Assembly (NCBI GenBank): GCA_036346355.1
Contig: CM070576.1
Location: 12,135,558-12,199,557 of the forward strand
Direction of reading: 5' to 3'
Source of the DNA: Rhipidocladum racemiflorum
Taxonomy: Eukaryota > Streptophyta > Magnoliopsida > Poales > Poaceae
Length of the DNA stretch: 64,000 nucleotides
Under the pieces are notes generated by a model, which was not told the DNA's origin, made no database searches, and saw nothing but the letters and a program-made list of their open reading frames with translations. Position 1 is the first letter of the stretch, and every line of letters begins with the position of its first letter. The position numbers were made by a program, and so were the translations under genes. This document shows, one piece after another, positions 23,351-35,647 of the stretch.

Positions 23351-26300
23351 TGGATTCGACCTCGAATCCGAAGGACACCAAAAACAACTACCAAGTCCCC
23401 AAGGGACAAAAGTCTTCTCACCAAAGGCTCCATCAACCCAAAACGCTCGAATCCTCACGACAAACATTTCGCACTTCTATCACAACCAACCTGACTACCA
23501 CACTCCATCAAACTCAATCATGACACATAATCCCATCTCTTCCAATTATTTGACCCTTTTCACAAAGAATCAAAATTAACTAATGTCAGCTACGTACATA
23601 GCCTTCATCGACAAAACTTTTCTTTTCTTCCACAAACCACGCTACACTTTCATTCTACCCCCTCCCAGGCATAACACACACCCAGGGACAACTAGCTACG
23701 ACAAAGTTTACGACAGATCACTATATTTCAAATTATCATCACTTTTTAGCAATCCAACCATATTCTCAACAAGGTTTGGACCGACATCACCAACTTCCAA
23801 CATGACCACCCTTCGAACCACAACCAAAGTTCTACGCCTAGCCCAAGGTAGAGCTGTAAATTATTACCAAACCTCAATTGGTTCTTTTCCTATGAGGGTC
23901 TCGCCCTCACACTTTCTCACTCAAAAACTACCAAACCCATGAGTATAATCCTCCATTATGCTCAACAATTCCATAGACATTTCTATTCACATCTCAAACG
24001 AGAATGCCAACAAAGAGCAACTCCCTTAGTCGGATGAACCACATTCATCAACTCGAACCCAAAACACAACAAATCACTTGGAACAAAGGTTTGACAACCT
24101 CGAAAGATCACTCGATCTCTTTTCCTAAGTCAAGTCGCAAAGGAAAAACTCCAATCTCAAATCAATGCGATACATCTTGCATCGGGGACCTCTCAAACAA
24201 AAAGAGAGACTCCACACAATTCTTTGTCAGAAATTCTCAACAATCAATGACAACTCGACTCACTTTCACCACAGCCAAGCATCTCATAAAAACAACATTG
24301 TGGAAGAGAAAACCGATTCTCAAATCAATCGAAAGAATCCACAACCGCCGTAATAACTCTCAAGGAAACAAGGAAACCCAATCCTCTTACAACAAAGCCA
24401 AATGCCAGGAACTCTTCACTCTTTCTTTTCATGCTAAAGAGCAAATGGAAATCTAGATTCATGACATGAATCCAAGCTTTCGAGCACACCGGATTAGTCA
24501 TATTTCCTATATGACTTACTCACCGACCTGGCTCAACGACTCTTTTATCAATAGACATCTATAAATGATGTCATGTTTCCTTTTCACCATTCATTCATCA
24601 TGTACAACGCTACCAAATAGTCATTCACAAGACAACTTCTTCCTCTGCATCACATGATTAAAACTTGGATAGCATCGATGATTGCGCCCAATCATAAAAC
24701 TATGAGGGGAACACCATTAACAGGAAAACACCACGTCATACATAACCCGTCGACAATTGAAAGCCAAATTTGTAAAGCATCGCGTTTTAACCAAAATCAA
24801 CATTTTGAAAGAGAACATCAATTCTCAAAGAGAAATGGGAAACTCATTTTCCCAAAATGAGAACACTTCACCAACCCGAATCACTTATAAACATTCATAA
24901 AATCCACCCTTTTTAAACACTCGCAAACACCACATGGCCTTTTCCAAATAAATCCAGTTCCAATCAAATAGAATTACAAATTAAATCTCAAGAATTTTCA
25001 ACACAGCCCACTATGTCCATCGGCTTCCTTTTTAAGATTTACTCCAAGTATGCTTCAGTGCGAATGCGAAGGAGCGCGATCCACTCAAAGGCTTTTGGGT
25101 GCAAAATCAAACTCATAGCATAAACTGAACAACTTAGCCAAAACCAAAGATGGGCACCAACCTCTACGAGTTTTAGGGAAACTCGAAAATGCAATATAAA
25201 GAACACCTTGACCAAAAAAAAACATTTAACCAAGATAGCAAACCACCAACCCAGATCAAGAGGTTTTATACACAAGCTCGGCATGAGACTCACCATAACC
25301 AGTGTCCCACTATCCTTAACATTTAAGCATTCCATAATCACTATTTACTTATCGAGAAAACCCATCTTAAATCAATCCATACTACCTCCTCAAGAACCCC
25401 ACAAACCAACACATCATAAAACAACGTATTCTATATTTCAAACGTAGTACTTCAACAGATACTTAAGCATGATCATCCTATCAATTTTTATACCATAAAT
25501 ACGTCAACATCTTGACAATCAGAACTTATTCCATTAACAAATGACTTCAACATACAAATAGTATCTCCATTAGACAAAGTCAAAAATTATGATTCTAAGA
25601 TATACCTTCTTTAGGATACAATTCTATATCATGCTAAAATATCCATGGTTCACTTCATCGCCACATGTTATAATAATCTCTATTTTACAATGGCTTCCAA
25701 AAAGTAATCCAAACAATTACCACCACTACTAAATCATCAATATCCATAAATAGGCATAATCATAAAAACAACTACATTGTTTTTAGTTACACTATCCATA
25801 TACCATAACAAATTGTCACTACACAACATACTCCAACTATTAAAACAAATTTAATAGATTAGACCATCCCAATGCTTTAGCAATATCATAAACAAAGAAA
25901 GCCTATGTCTTCACAATTGACATCGATACTAGCATCGTAGGAACACAACTGCATACTTCCAATTATACTAATGGTTTGCGACAATATAAAAAGCAACTCT
26001 AATCAACTTCCAAATTAAAGTCACTAGTCAACACGATTAAATCTCTCTATTAATCCATTAGATTAGAACATCTTTAGACAACCAGCAAAGTTTCTTTAAC
26101 AATATCAGCAGTCTACATCATCTTAATGTTTTAACTATGCATTAGGGTTTAAAACTTTAAACATATTCGAGGGTCATAAGCACTTTCAAAGCAAGGCAAC
26201 AGGTTCTAAGTATGTACATTAACATATTTATTCATTCTCATTATAGGGTAATCTGCAACACTAGAAGTTCATTTAATCTTAAGCTAAGCACAAATATTAC

Positions 26301-27490
26301 TTTTAACTGATTCAGCTCACCAATTAACTTAAGAACAAATCATTTCCAATAACCACATTGTTACATACTACATGACATGCTAAACAACCATTTTCACTTT
26401 TGACAAACAGGATGCAACTCCACTTTTAAGGACAACCACAACTCAAGAACCGTAATCTAACACCGATAGACAATTTCTCCTTTTCCAGGCAAGGAAGAAA
26501 ACAAAACTCTAACAGAAATGCAGGAGAGTTCCACTCTCAAGTTCCCAAATTTGCCCACAAAACTCTTCAAGAAATCTCAAGATCCATACTTCCAAGAAGG
26601 AAGAAGGATGCACTAGGGAAAACAAAATGTTCAACCAAACCTTTTCCGATAAAGTTACAAAACTTAGCTCCACCCAACCTAAGGTTGGCAATAGGAGAAC
26701 TTCAACTCTTTTCTCAGATAGGGAGGACAACAACCACATATGTTTCCTCCCTAAGACAATCCACAATAACCAGCAAAACCGGGTGTCAAAGCAAAGGCGA
26801 CTAAAAAGGCGCAACTCTAAACTCTTCTTCTTCGTTTCCAACCAAGGAAGACCAAAAAAACCACAAATCGCATACGGAATGATCCGCGAAAAAGAACCAA
26901 TACCAAACATTTTCCTTTTAGTTTCCATCAACTAAAACCAAGAAAACCAACCAAAACCAACCGTCAGAACGGTGAAGAACATACGAAGGAACCCACCACC
27001 AAACTCTTCTATTTGACTCCTGTCAACTACCCGATCTACGACAGAAAGGGTAAGCACTCTTCTCCTACAGGGGTTAATAGTTCTTCGGTGATGGCGCTAA
27101 CCGGCCACACCGTCACACTCACCCTTACAATGAATAAAGAGAGGTGACCGAAACCCTTCGGCACCACAACCCCACTTTAACATAATAACATGAACAATTC
27201 AATTCAATTCTTTCATAAACATAGCAACATACATAAACAAATGTAGCATTCAACATCAAGGCTCAAATACAACATTTAAGCGTAACGCAACGATTCCCAT
27301 ACCCTTTCCTACTGTGCATCCATGTGTGTCAAATTTTAAATTACTTATACCACTTTTGCAAGTTTTAATGTTGCTATCCTATAACAAAGTTTTAGTTAAG
27401 ACCTAAGCCATGTTTCTAAGTTATTCCACATCACATTTTAGTTGTACCCTATAGCATGATACTAAAAATTCACATTCCAAGGACCTCTGA
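23351..27490 (-). other. Non-coding internal region of element A
   Basis: About 4.1 kb is rich in A and C on the plus strand. I see no gag, protease, RT, RNase H or integrase motif in any frame, and ORFs are short. Many stretches match the internal region of B in the same order (for example 26030-26150 against 46135-46255), so the sequence is conserved as non-coding DNA. Blocks near both ends probably include packaging or replication signals, which is an inference. Confidence 0.75.
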
Positions 27491-27504
27491 CCAGCTCGAT
27501 ACCA
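27491..27504 (-). other. Primer binding site of element A
   Basis: The minus-strand TGGTATCGAGCTGG lies four bases inside the 5' LTR. It resembles the initiator-Met tRNA site TGGTATCAGAGC with changes. Element B has TGGTATCGAGAGC at the same place. Confidence 0.6.
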
Positions 27505-27507
27505 ATC

Positions 27508-27569
27508 AGAACACCAGGCATTTAATATGCCTGAATGCTACCAAACATAAGCTAAACAACATCTAAATA
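27508..27569 (-). repeat. 5' LTR of element A, first part
   Basis: The first 62 bases of this LTR (AACACCAGGCATTTAATATGCC onward) end at the insertion point of H. AAATA at 27565-27569 is duplicated at 40345-40349. The rest of the LTR is 40350-40977. Confidence 0.85.
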
Positions 27570-28160
27570 TGTAACACCCCAAATTTTTCTTTTCTTAAAT
27601 CCATGTGTGATTTGGTACTTTAGTGAATTTTTGGAATTTTCTGGAATTTATTTGGATTTATTTGGAATTTATTTGAATTTATTCCATTTTGAAATAATTA
27701 AAGAATTTAATTTTGCAAATAAAATTTTGTTGGAAATATTTTATTTGAGTCCAAAATGATCCAAAATATTTTCCAGATTTTTTCTGGAATTTTTCTGAGT
27801 CATTTGCTATTTTTAATGAATTAAATGAATTTCTGGGAATTATTTTAAATATTAAATCGCTGGAAAATCAAGTCGGGTCAAGTATCGTTTCATCCGATCG
27901 ACCCGAGTCCGAGTCCGACTCGAGTCCGACCGAGCCACGTGACTTGACCGAACCCCATTCGATCCTAACCGCTGGATCGAGATCCAACGGCCCGCATTGG
28001 ACCGCACCGGTTCAGCCGAAGTCTGGTCGGATCCGATCGCGCCCACGCGATCGCGGACCGTCGATCGTGCCACGTGGGCCGGTGTGCGTCGTCGTCTCCG
28101 CGAGACCGAGCCGGACTCCGCCGCGTAGATCTAGGGTTCCGGCCGCACGAACGCCGAGGC

Positions 28161-28168
28161 TATTTAAG
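28161..28168 (+). promoter_or_regulatory. TATA-like box in the 5' LTR of H
   Basis: TATTTAAG lies in a GC-rich stretch, about 600 bases into the LTR. The copy in the second LTR is at 37398-37405. This is the likely LTR promoter, by analogy with the same site in solo LTR C. Confidence 0.55.
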
Positions 28169-28529
28169 GCCCGGTCACACCGAGGTCGGCCTTGACCTTG
28201 CGCACCAGAGCCCCTACTCACCAAGGCGAGCCGCGCCGTTTAGCCGCGATAGCTCGCCGTAGTTGAGCGCCGCTCCGCCACGGTTTTTGCTTCATCCCGC
28301 CGCCGTCCGCCGTCTTCCGCCGAGTTGGAGCCCAGTTCCGGAGTCCTCAAGCCAAGGCGCACCCGTGGGTACCTCTCACTCCGCCGGAGAGACCCCGAAA
28401 CGCCGTCGGGCTTGTCGTCGTTTTCGTCTCCGGTGGCCCTGCTCCGCCGTGTCGCCATCACCGTCCGCGAGCTCTGTGCGCCGTCCGATCTTGATCGTGT
28501 GGTTGAGGTGAGTTCACGTGTTTCCAAAC

Positions 28530-28713
28530 CCGATTAGATCTGGACCGTTGGATCAAGATCCAACGGCCCACGATCACCACGTGCCGTAGTAGTGTTAATG
28601 TAGGATTAGATCTGGACCGTCCGATCTAGATCGAACGGCCCACGATCATCGAGTAGTTTTCAACGTGTTAACCTTGGATCTAATCATGGCCGTTGAATTT
28701 CAAATCAACGGCC
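28530..28713 (+). repeat. 72-base tandem repeat with palindromic cores
   Basis: Three palindromes of 22 to 26 bases at 28545-28566, 28617-28638 and 28688-28713 are spaced 71 to 72 bases apart. The arms are CCGTTGGATC/GATCCAACGG, CCGTCCGATC/GATCGAACGG and GGCCGTTGA/TCAACGGCC. Each is preceded by a TTAGATCTGGACC-like or TCTAATCATGG sequence. A related palindrome is at 27969-27990. The array is repeated in the second LTR at about 37770-37955. Confidence 0.8.
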
Positions 28714-31093
28714 AAGATTGCGCCACGTGTCGGAAGCTCGACCGCCGCGGCCGCCGGCAGGTGACGCCGACACGCCGCCCGTGTCGGGCCGACGTGACTA
28801 AATCGCACCATGACGCCACGCCGACGCCATGGCGGCTCAAGATGTCACGGGCCGCCCCAGCCAAGCGCCGACGCCAAGAATGACGCCACAGCTGGGTCCC
28901 ACTGTCCAAGATCGTGGTGAGCCTCGCCGACGCCGCAGCGGACGCTACCCGAGCGGACCCACATGTCGGCCGACACGTGAACCATGGATCGTCCACGGTA
29001 GACCCGAGCCGAGCGTGGGACCGAGTCCATGGATCGCTGACGCCACCGCCCAATCAGAGGCTGACACGTGTCCATGCTGACGCAATAATTAATTTCCGAA
29101 AAAGAAAATGATTTATTAATTCGTAATAATGATTTCAGATTTTGATTCAAACTTCAAACGCTTATAACTTTTGCGTTTCGACTCCGATTTGAGTGATTCA
29201 AATTTCTAAATTTGTATAAAATTGAGACCTACCTAAATATGAATTTTAATTAATTTTTGGACTAAAGTTTTTCTCTGTAAAATTATTTAATTGATTATTT
29301 AAACTTTAAATAATCATAACTTTTGCATTTTAACTCCAAATTTGACTATTCCAGTTTCTAAAAATTCATAAAATTATGTTCTCTCTGTTTATGGATTTTA
29401 TTTGGATGTTTGGACACTTTTTGCCTATTGTTTATTCGTGTATTTGCTATTTGCATGCTTTACAAGTAGACGTTGAAGTGCCGGAAGGATTCGAAGGAGA
29501 AGTATTGACTCAGGATCCAACTCAAGACCAAGAACAAGTACTTTTTGAAGGAAAGTTGTGCTTTGACCATGTTGATCCTATTTCGAAATCTATTTTGATT
29601 TAAACTATTGCATGCTAGTTCAATTAGAAAAATACTTTATTTAAATATGGGGGTTAGATAAATACCAATTTGTTGTATGACACCTTGATTACTTAAGTAT
29701 GTGCCATGACCCTTGTCACCCTAGTTGTGGTTTACTAGTTGGACATTATTAAATTTCCAACATGGGTTTTAGACCGTTGTAGTATATTACTTAGACCTGC
29801 TACGTGCTCATGACATGATTTTGAACAAACAAATGTTAATATTGACTTAATGATATATTGAACCTGTTTTGGAAAGGTATCATGTGATGTTGATGGCACG
29901 TGGTGCATGGTAATCAACTGGGGTTTGATAAATAGTTTTTCGACCGGGGCATGTGGCAAGAATAATCAGGTGGGCCAGTTGTGGCATTGGGGATGTTGAT
30001 TTGGTTCTTCGGGTAGTCTTGCCCTGGTCACCCTAAGGACTTAACCTTGCAAGCCTTTGAACTGGGTCTAACGTGCAACCACATGTCTCAGAATGGGACG
30101 GACCTAGTTGACTAAGTTGCTAATAACGTACCTGTGGGACCTCAGGAGGTCAACTACACCCTTTGTGTAAGTTGTACGGGGGAGCGTACCGGGGCTGAGG
30201 CCAGGTACCCATCTAACGGTTGATTGGCCTAAACTTCGCCTTAGCTAAGGGAAGGGTTAGTGTGCAATAACCGGGGAGGACCACTTGTATTGTTAGAAGT
30301 TTCCGAAAGACTTTGTTACGGGAACTCGCCTTTGTGGTGTTTGACTGTATCTTGTGGGTAAAGTGCATAACCTCTGCAGAGTGTAGAATCTATTCGAATA
30401 TCCGTGTCCGCGGTATTGGACATCGCTCGGGAATTACAGTCAAGGGTTAGATTTTCTCAAAAATAACTTGGATTTGAAAGGTTGGGTTGGATTAATAAAG
30501 ATGTTGATGGAAATGTGGATTAGGATGGGAAAGATGTTTATTAAACTCCTTGAAAAGTTATTTATGCTATACTTGTTTCTACTGCTTTCGAATCTACTTA
30601 TGTTACTTGTCAAATGCTGTTTACTGCAAATATACCTTAAGCTATTCCTTTGTACCAAGCCATGCATATAGTATATTAGCTTTGCATTACATGCATGACT
30701 TGCTGAGTACCAAGTACTCACCCTTGCCACCCTACAACACCAGTTGAAGAGGAGATTACACTAGCTTTGGAGGAGGAGCTCCAAGAGGAACCGTCTACTT
30801 AGGAAGCGAGCCCAGTCAGTTGCCTGTGGTATACTGGATGGCGCCACGAAGTTATTTGATTTTTCGCTGCTACTATTTCTTTCTTAATAAGTTTCACCCT
30901 GTGAGGCATACATTTGTAACTTGACCATAAGGTCGAGTAACCAGTTTGATTATTTAAATAAAGTACTTTATTAGTATCGAGTGGTATGATTGTGATATTT
31001 ACCGATGTTAAGACTGTGTGCACTAGCGCGTTCCTGGACTAGTGCTGAATACACAGAGGGTCCGGATTTGCAAATTTGGGGTCCTGACAGAGG

Positions 31094-31106
31094 TGGTATC
31101 AGAGCC
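31094..31106 (+). other. Primer binding site of element H
   Basis: TGGTATCAGAGCC is four bases after the 5' LTR. This is the perfect complement expected for the 3' end of plant initiator-Met tRNA. Confidence 0.9.
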
Positions 31107-31304
31107 ATACTGACCGTAGGCTCAACCCTAAGCTAGAATGGTCGTAGTGAGGATAAAACCTATTTTCTAAAGCTAAAAATTTGTCAAGATAAGAAATGAC
31201 ATCTCGACTTACCCCCTTCTCTCTTTCCTTGTCTCTTGCTGAATATTCCATTACCTAGTCACAATTTAAAATTTCGAGTTCTTACGTAAGCACTCTTGTG
31301 ACAG

Positions 31305-32030
31305 ATGGAGGGAGAGTTCAACTACGTCGATCTAGAGGTTGGTCACGCCGCGGAACTTTGGCATATGCTTCAGACTCTCGGAGATTTTGAGAAGCCGCAA
31401 TACCAAGTGGAAGTGATCAGACAAGCAGGATTGATCAAGGCTTGTGACGTGAAGATTGAGGTACCTGCTAGGAAGAAGGGCCCAGGCAATCGCCCGATAC
31501 ACTGCACTGCCAGGAGATCTACAATGCAGATGGGTATCCAAGAAGTATCACGACGAGCAATGCGGCACATTACCCGTATCTACGCCAGAGAGTTGGAGAG
31601 CATGGTGTTCCGTTATCATCCGCGCAGCAATAACCTTCTTGACCCGAAGGCGATTCAGGATGAGGATGCCATGGTTACACAGTTGGCACGACTTGTTGTC
31701 GCCCAGGAGGATGTACTAGATGATACAAGCAAGGAGCTACAGAAGGCCCGCAAGGAGATCACGACAGAGAAGAACAGATGGCGGGAAGCTCAAGAGTATG
31801 TGTCACACCTTCTGCGAAGGATTGACGAGTTGGAGATGGCTTTGTACGGACCAGAACCAGAGCCAGTACTCGAGCTACACGAGCCAGATCCGAAGGAGTC
31901 AGATCTCAATGAGGACACTGCTTCTTCGACTACCACAGATGACACAGTTGCTGGACATGGTAATCGTTTCGCACCTATGCCGCAGCACCCGTACCCAGGC
32001 CGTGGAGGTTTTCTCGATGAGCGAGCGTAG
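31305..32030 (+). CDS. orf0 of element H: coiled-coil protein upstream of gag
   Basis: A 241-residue open frame starts at an ATG at 31305, between the primer site and gag. It has no similarity I recognise to gag or pol. The first 100 residues are mixed with a basic patch (VPARKKGPGNRP, about 50-61). Residues 125-185 are heptad-like and charged (VVAQEDVLDDTSKELQKAR, RRIDELEMALYG). The tail is acidic with EPEPVLELHEPDP. Rice gypsy elements such as RIRE3 and RIRE8 are known to carry an extra orf0 in this position, with unknown function. It is the only gene of H still open from start to stop. A second copy is at 38529 and a decayed homologue is in G. Confidence 0.75.
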   Translation: MEGEFNYVDLEVGHAAELWHMLQTLGDFEKPQYQVEVIRQAGLIKACDVKIEVPARKKGPGNRPIHCTARRSTMQMGIQEVSRRAMRHITRIYARELESMVFRYHPRSNNLLDPKAIQDEDAMVTQLARLVVAQEDVLDDTSKELQKARKEITTEKNRWREAQEYVSHLLRRIDELEMALYGPEPEPVLELHEPDPKESDLNEDTASSTTTDDTVAGHGNRFAPMPQHPYPGRGGFLDERA

Positions 32031-32311
32031 GTTCTATAGTGAGACTCCTTCACCGAGTCGCGTCATGGAATAAAGAGTCACCCTTTAGGCGTTAAACTCC
32101 AGTGTTAGTTCGATTTGGATTTTCATTGCTTGCTGAGTGTGCAGTATGTGTTGCAAGGCCCTTAGGCATTGTAAGCAACCATACCAAGTTATTGATATCA
32201 TTAGTTAATAAAGTTGGACCTTAAAGTTACACCTTTCGCCCCGCATAGGTTCCATATTACTTGTCTATTCTTGTTTCCCTCTCATCTCTAAAACTTAGAG
32301 CAAATCGACAG

Positions 32312-33400
32312 ATGGTGAATACCCGCGGAAACCTTGGAAGCAATGGAAGTGGTTCTCGCCCAGCAGAAAACCCCAATGATGGAGCACCAGCACCGCCAGT
32401 TGATATGCAGAATTTTGGAGCTTTTCTTGCTGCTCAGACTCAGTTGATGCATGCCTTGATGCAACAGATGCAACACGTCCTTTGCTCGAGGCCACTTTGC
32501 TAATCAAGTTAATCAGGACAACGCGGTAATACAAGACTGTCAGAGTTCATGAGAACTCACCCACCCACTTTTTCTGGGAATGCCAATCCATTGGAGGCCG
32601 ATGATTGGTTAAGGTCAATTGAGAGGAAGCTACACATAGCTCAATGCATAGGAAATGAGAAGGTACTCTACGCTTCTCATCAGTTGGAAGGAACAATTAC
32701 GAATGGTGGGAGAATTTCTGTGCCACGCAAGAGAACCCTCAATACATCACTTGGGAGGAGTTCACAACAATGCGTTTAAGTCGATTATCACGTGCCTGAA
32801 GGAATCATGGACCTTAAGAAGGAGGAGTTCAGAGCATCAAGCAAGGTAATCAGCCGGTGGCCGACTACCTGAACAAGTTCACACAGCTAGCACGCTACGT
32901 ACCTGAGGATGTAGCGACAGATAAAGCCAGACAGTCTCGTTTTATGAAGGGACTTAACTCAGGGTTGCAAGTAGGATTGATCACGCACGCCTTTCCAGAT
33001 TTCCAAGAATTGGTGAATAAGGCGCTTATTCTTGAGGACAAGCGCAAGGAACTGGATGAGAACAGGAAGCGCAGGATGCAACAAATAGGATCACGCCAGG
33101 AACGCAATGGCGTCGAGAGTTGCACCAAATCAATTTTTCAGATTCCAGCCACAAAATGCAACAAGGACACCGTCACCAGCACCAAGACCTGTCAATCAGA
33201 ACTACTGCACCCACCCCGCTAGAAACGCCGCTGCTCCAGCGATCGGAAGGAACCATGAGACGCCGCTACAAGCGCAACGAGCCAGGACACTTTGCCAACA
33301 GCTTGTCCGAAGAAGACAGCGAGAGTGACCCGATTCGCTTCAATCTAGGAACCACCCAGCTAGGACGCCGGCACCAGGAACCACATCCTGCATCGTGGTG
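32312..33400 (+). pseudogene. gag: Gag of element H (several frameshifts)
   Basis: The start is ATG at 32312 (MVNTRGNLGSNGSGSRP), matched by the second copy at 39535. A local scramble at 32480-32530 breaks the frame, and the capsid part reappears at about 32549 (THPPTFSGNANPLEADDWL) and again at 32857 (DYLNKFTQLARYVPEDVATD to LEDKRKELDENRKRR). The zinc knuckle region near 33265-33310 reads KRNEPGHFANS and has lost Cys residues of the CCHC motif still complete in G. At least four indels separate these pieces, so no functional Gag is made. Confidence 0.8.
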
Positions 33401-33404
33401 AGAG

Positions 33405-33800
33405 GCCGAGTCAACCATGTCACCGTGGATGCACCGCAGAATGCTACGGACGTCGATCTTGGGTAAGTTACTTGTTAACTCGAGACCTGCACAGCTTTGT
33501 TTGACTCTGGAGCTTCGCATTCGTTTGTTTCGCAAGGCTTTGCTGCTAGAAACGATTTGGGGATTGCAAGACTTAAGTGCATGCTTTTAGTTCAAACCCC
33601 TGGTTCCGAACTCCGAACGAAAGTAGGATGTTCCGGGGTGAGAATACTAATAGACGGAATAGAGTTCCTAGCGAACCTTATAATTTTGGAGACCCAGACT
33701 TTAGACGTCATATGGGGAATGGATTGGTTATCCAAGCACAAGGCCGTATTGGATTGTGGATGAAGAACTATCTCAGTTGAGAGCCCGTGTGGGAAGAAAG
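33405..33800 (+). pseudogene. Aspartic protease region of element H
   Basis: The protease active-site motif FDSGASHSFVS at about 33500-33530 is intact, unlike in E. A LANLIILETQTLDVIWGMDWL segment follows, where Trp replaces a Leu found in relatives. The open stretch ends at a TGA near 33761-33763. The fragment is preceded by a frame change near 33480. Confidence 0.75.
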
Positions 33801-34710
33801 TGGAATTTCAAGCTACTGCCGTGAGAGAGGGACAGTTGATGGTTAACAATACCAAGACAATCAGCATAAAGGATGTCTCAGTAGTGAATGGGTACCCAGA
33901 TGTTTTTCCTAAAGATCTACCTGGTATGCCGCCAGACAGGGACATAGAGTTTGTGATAGAGCTTGTACCTGGTACAGCACCGATAGCAAAGAGACCCTAT
34001 CGGATGTCCACCGAGGAGTTGGTAGAGATGAAGAAACAGCTAGAAGAATTAATGGAGAAAGAATTTATCAGACCGAGCTCATCGCCGTGGGGAGCACCAG
34101 TTTTGTTTGTCAAGAAGAAGGACGGGAGTTTCAGGATGTGCATCGACTACCGTGCACTCAATGAAGTCACCGTGAAGAATAAGTATCCGCTACCCAGGAT
34201 TGATGATTTGTTTGATCAGCTGAGAGGAGCCGGAGTTTTCTCCAAGATTGATCTGAGATCGATACCATCGATTGAAGATCCGATCGTAAGATATTCAAGA
34301 CTGCATTCTCGCCAAGATATGGACATTACGAAGTTCTGATTATGTCTTTTGGTCTGACGAATGCGCCAGCATATTTCATGAATATGATGAATAAGGTGTT
34401 CATGGAATATTTGGACAAGTTTGTTGTCGTGTTCATAGATGATATCCTAATCTACTCCAAGACAGAGGATGAACATGCCGAACACTTGAGGCGAGTTTTG
34501 GAGAAGCTGAGGGAACAGCAACTCTTCGCCAAGTTCAGTAAGTGTGATTTCTGGAAGGACAAGGTAGAATTTCTTGGACATGTAATGACCGCAGAAGGAG
34601 TCGCCGTAGATCCAAGCAAAGTAGAAGCTGTGTTACATTGGGAGCACCAAGATCGTGACCCAGATCCGGAGTTTCCTTGGAATGGCAGGATACTACCGCC
34701 GTTTCATTGA
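33800..34710 (+). pseudogene. Reverse transcriptase of element H (frameshifted)
   Basis: Two open stretches, 33800-34339 and 34342-34710. The first holds DVFPKDLPGMPPDRD, KRPYRMSTEEL, SSPWGAPVLFVKKKDGS and YPLPRIDDLFDQL, and ends just after the catalytic SKIDLRS segment because of a one-base change near 34260. The second begins with MSFGLTNAPAYF and carries the FIDD catalytic box at residues 31-34, then FLGHVMTAEGVAVDPSKV. Another frame change near 34650 leads into the connection region. Confidence 0.85.
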
Positions 34711-35635
34711 AGGCTTTTCGACAATTGCGAAACCTCTTACGCAATTACTGAAAAAGGAGAAGAAGTTTGCATGGACACCAGAATGTGAGAAAGGATTCCA
34801 GGAGCTGAAGAAGCGATTGACATCAGCACCGGTGTTAGTTCTACCGGATGTTAATCAAAGCTTTGATATTTATTGTGACGCATCGCGCCAAGGACTCGGA
34901 TGTGTGCTGATGCAAAACGGAAAGGTCGTCGCTTATGCATCAAGGCAGTTGAGGCCGCATGAGGAAAATTATCCGACGCATGACCTAGAGTTAGCTGCCG
35001 TAGTGCATGCCTTGAAGATATGGCGTCACTATCTGATCGGGAACAGATGTGAAGTGTATACGGATCATAAGAGCCTTAAGTACATATTCACCCAGTCGGA
35101 TCTGAACATGAGGCAAAGGAGATGGTTAGAGTTAATCAAGGACTACAATGTTGGAATCCATTACCATCCCGGGAAGGCCAACGTAGTTGCCGATGCCTTG
35201 AGTCGGAAAAGCCATACCGTGAGTATGTTGCTAGCCACAAATCAGGATGAGTTATGTGAGGATTTTCAGAGAATGAAGATTGAGGTGGTACCTAGTGGAT
35301 TCTTGGCCGCATTAGAAGTAAAGCCGACCCTAGAGGATCAGATCCAGGAAGGACAGAAGGATGATGACAAGATCCGCAGGATTAAGTCCATCAAGGAGGA
35401 AGGCAAGGCAGAGGACTTCAAGTTGGATGAGCAAGGCACGTTATGGATGAAGGATCGCATTTGTGTGCCCAACAAGAAGGAATTAAAGCAACTGATTTTG
35501 GAGGAAGCCCATGACTCCAAGTATCCAAATCATCCTGGAAGCGCCAAAATGTATCAGGATTTGAAGGAAAGATTCTGGTGGCCAAGCATAAAGCGTGAAG
35601 TTGCCGAGCATGTTGCATTGTGCGATGTATGCTAG
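34655..35635 (+). pseudogene. RT connection, RNase H and integrase zinc domain of element H
   Basis: A 326-residue open stretch has the RT tail (RSFLGMAGYYRRFIEGFS), the RNase H acidic residues (FDIYCDASRQG, THDLELAAV, YTDHKSLKY, HPGKANVVADALSRK) and the integrase HHCC region (NHPGSAKMYQDLKERFWWPS to ALCDVC). It ends at a TAG at 35633-35635, directly after the second Cys of the zinc module. Downstream homology continues in the same frame, so a single nonsense change separates the zinc module from the integrase core. Confidence 0.85.
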
Positions 35636-35647
35636 AGAGTCAAGGCA

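Larger units (their letters stand above)
27570..31089 (+). repeat. 5' LTR of element H
   Basis: This 3520-base LTR runs from TGTAACACCCC to GGTCCTGACA. An AT-rich first part is followed by a GC-rich region with TATTTAAG at 28161, a 72-base tandem repeat with palindromic cores (28530-28713), a short ORF without similarity, and the shared block TTGTGGGTAAAGTG/CTCTGCAGAGTGT near 30350-30390. The second LTR (36799 on) is nearly identical over the parts both keep. Confidence 0.9.

Noticed and set aside
23224..24456. Chains of ORFs in the internal region of A on the plus strand
   Set aside because: The strand is antisense to the element, composition is A/C-rich, which leaves few stops by chance, and the frames are not kept in B.
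28240..28537. A 95-codon ORF pair present in both LTRs of H (also 37483-37770)
   Set aside because: It sits in the LTR leader with frames open on both strands and no similarity. Preservation follows from LTR identity.
31094..31106. tRNA gene at the TGGTATCAGAGCC sites
   Set aside because: Only the 13-base primer complement is present. No cloverleaf can be formed from the flanks.
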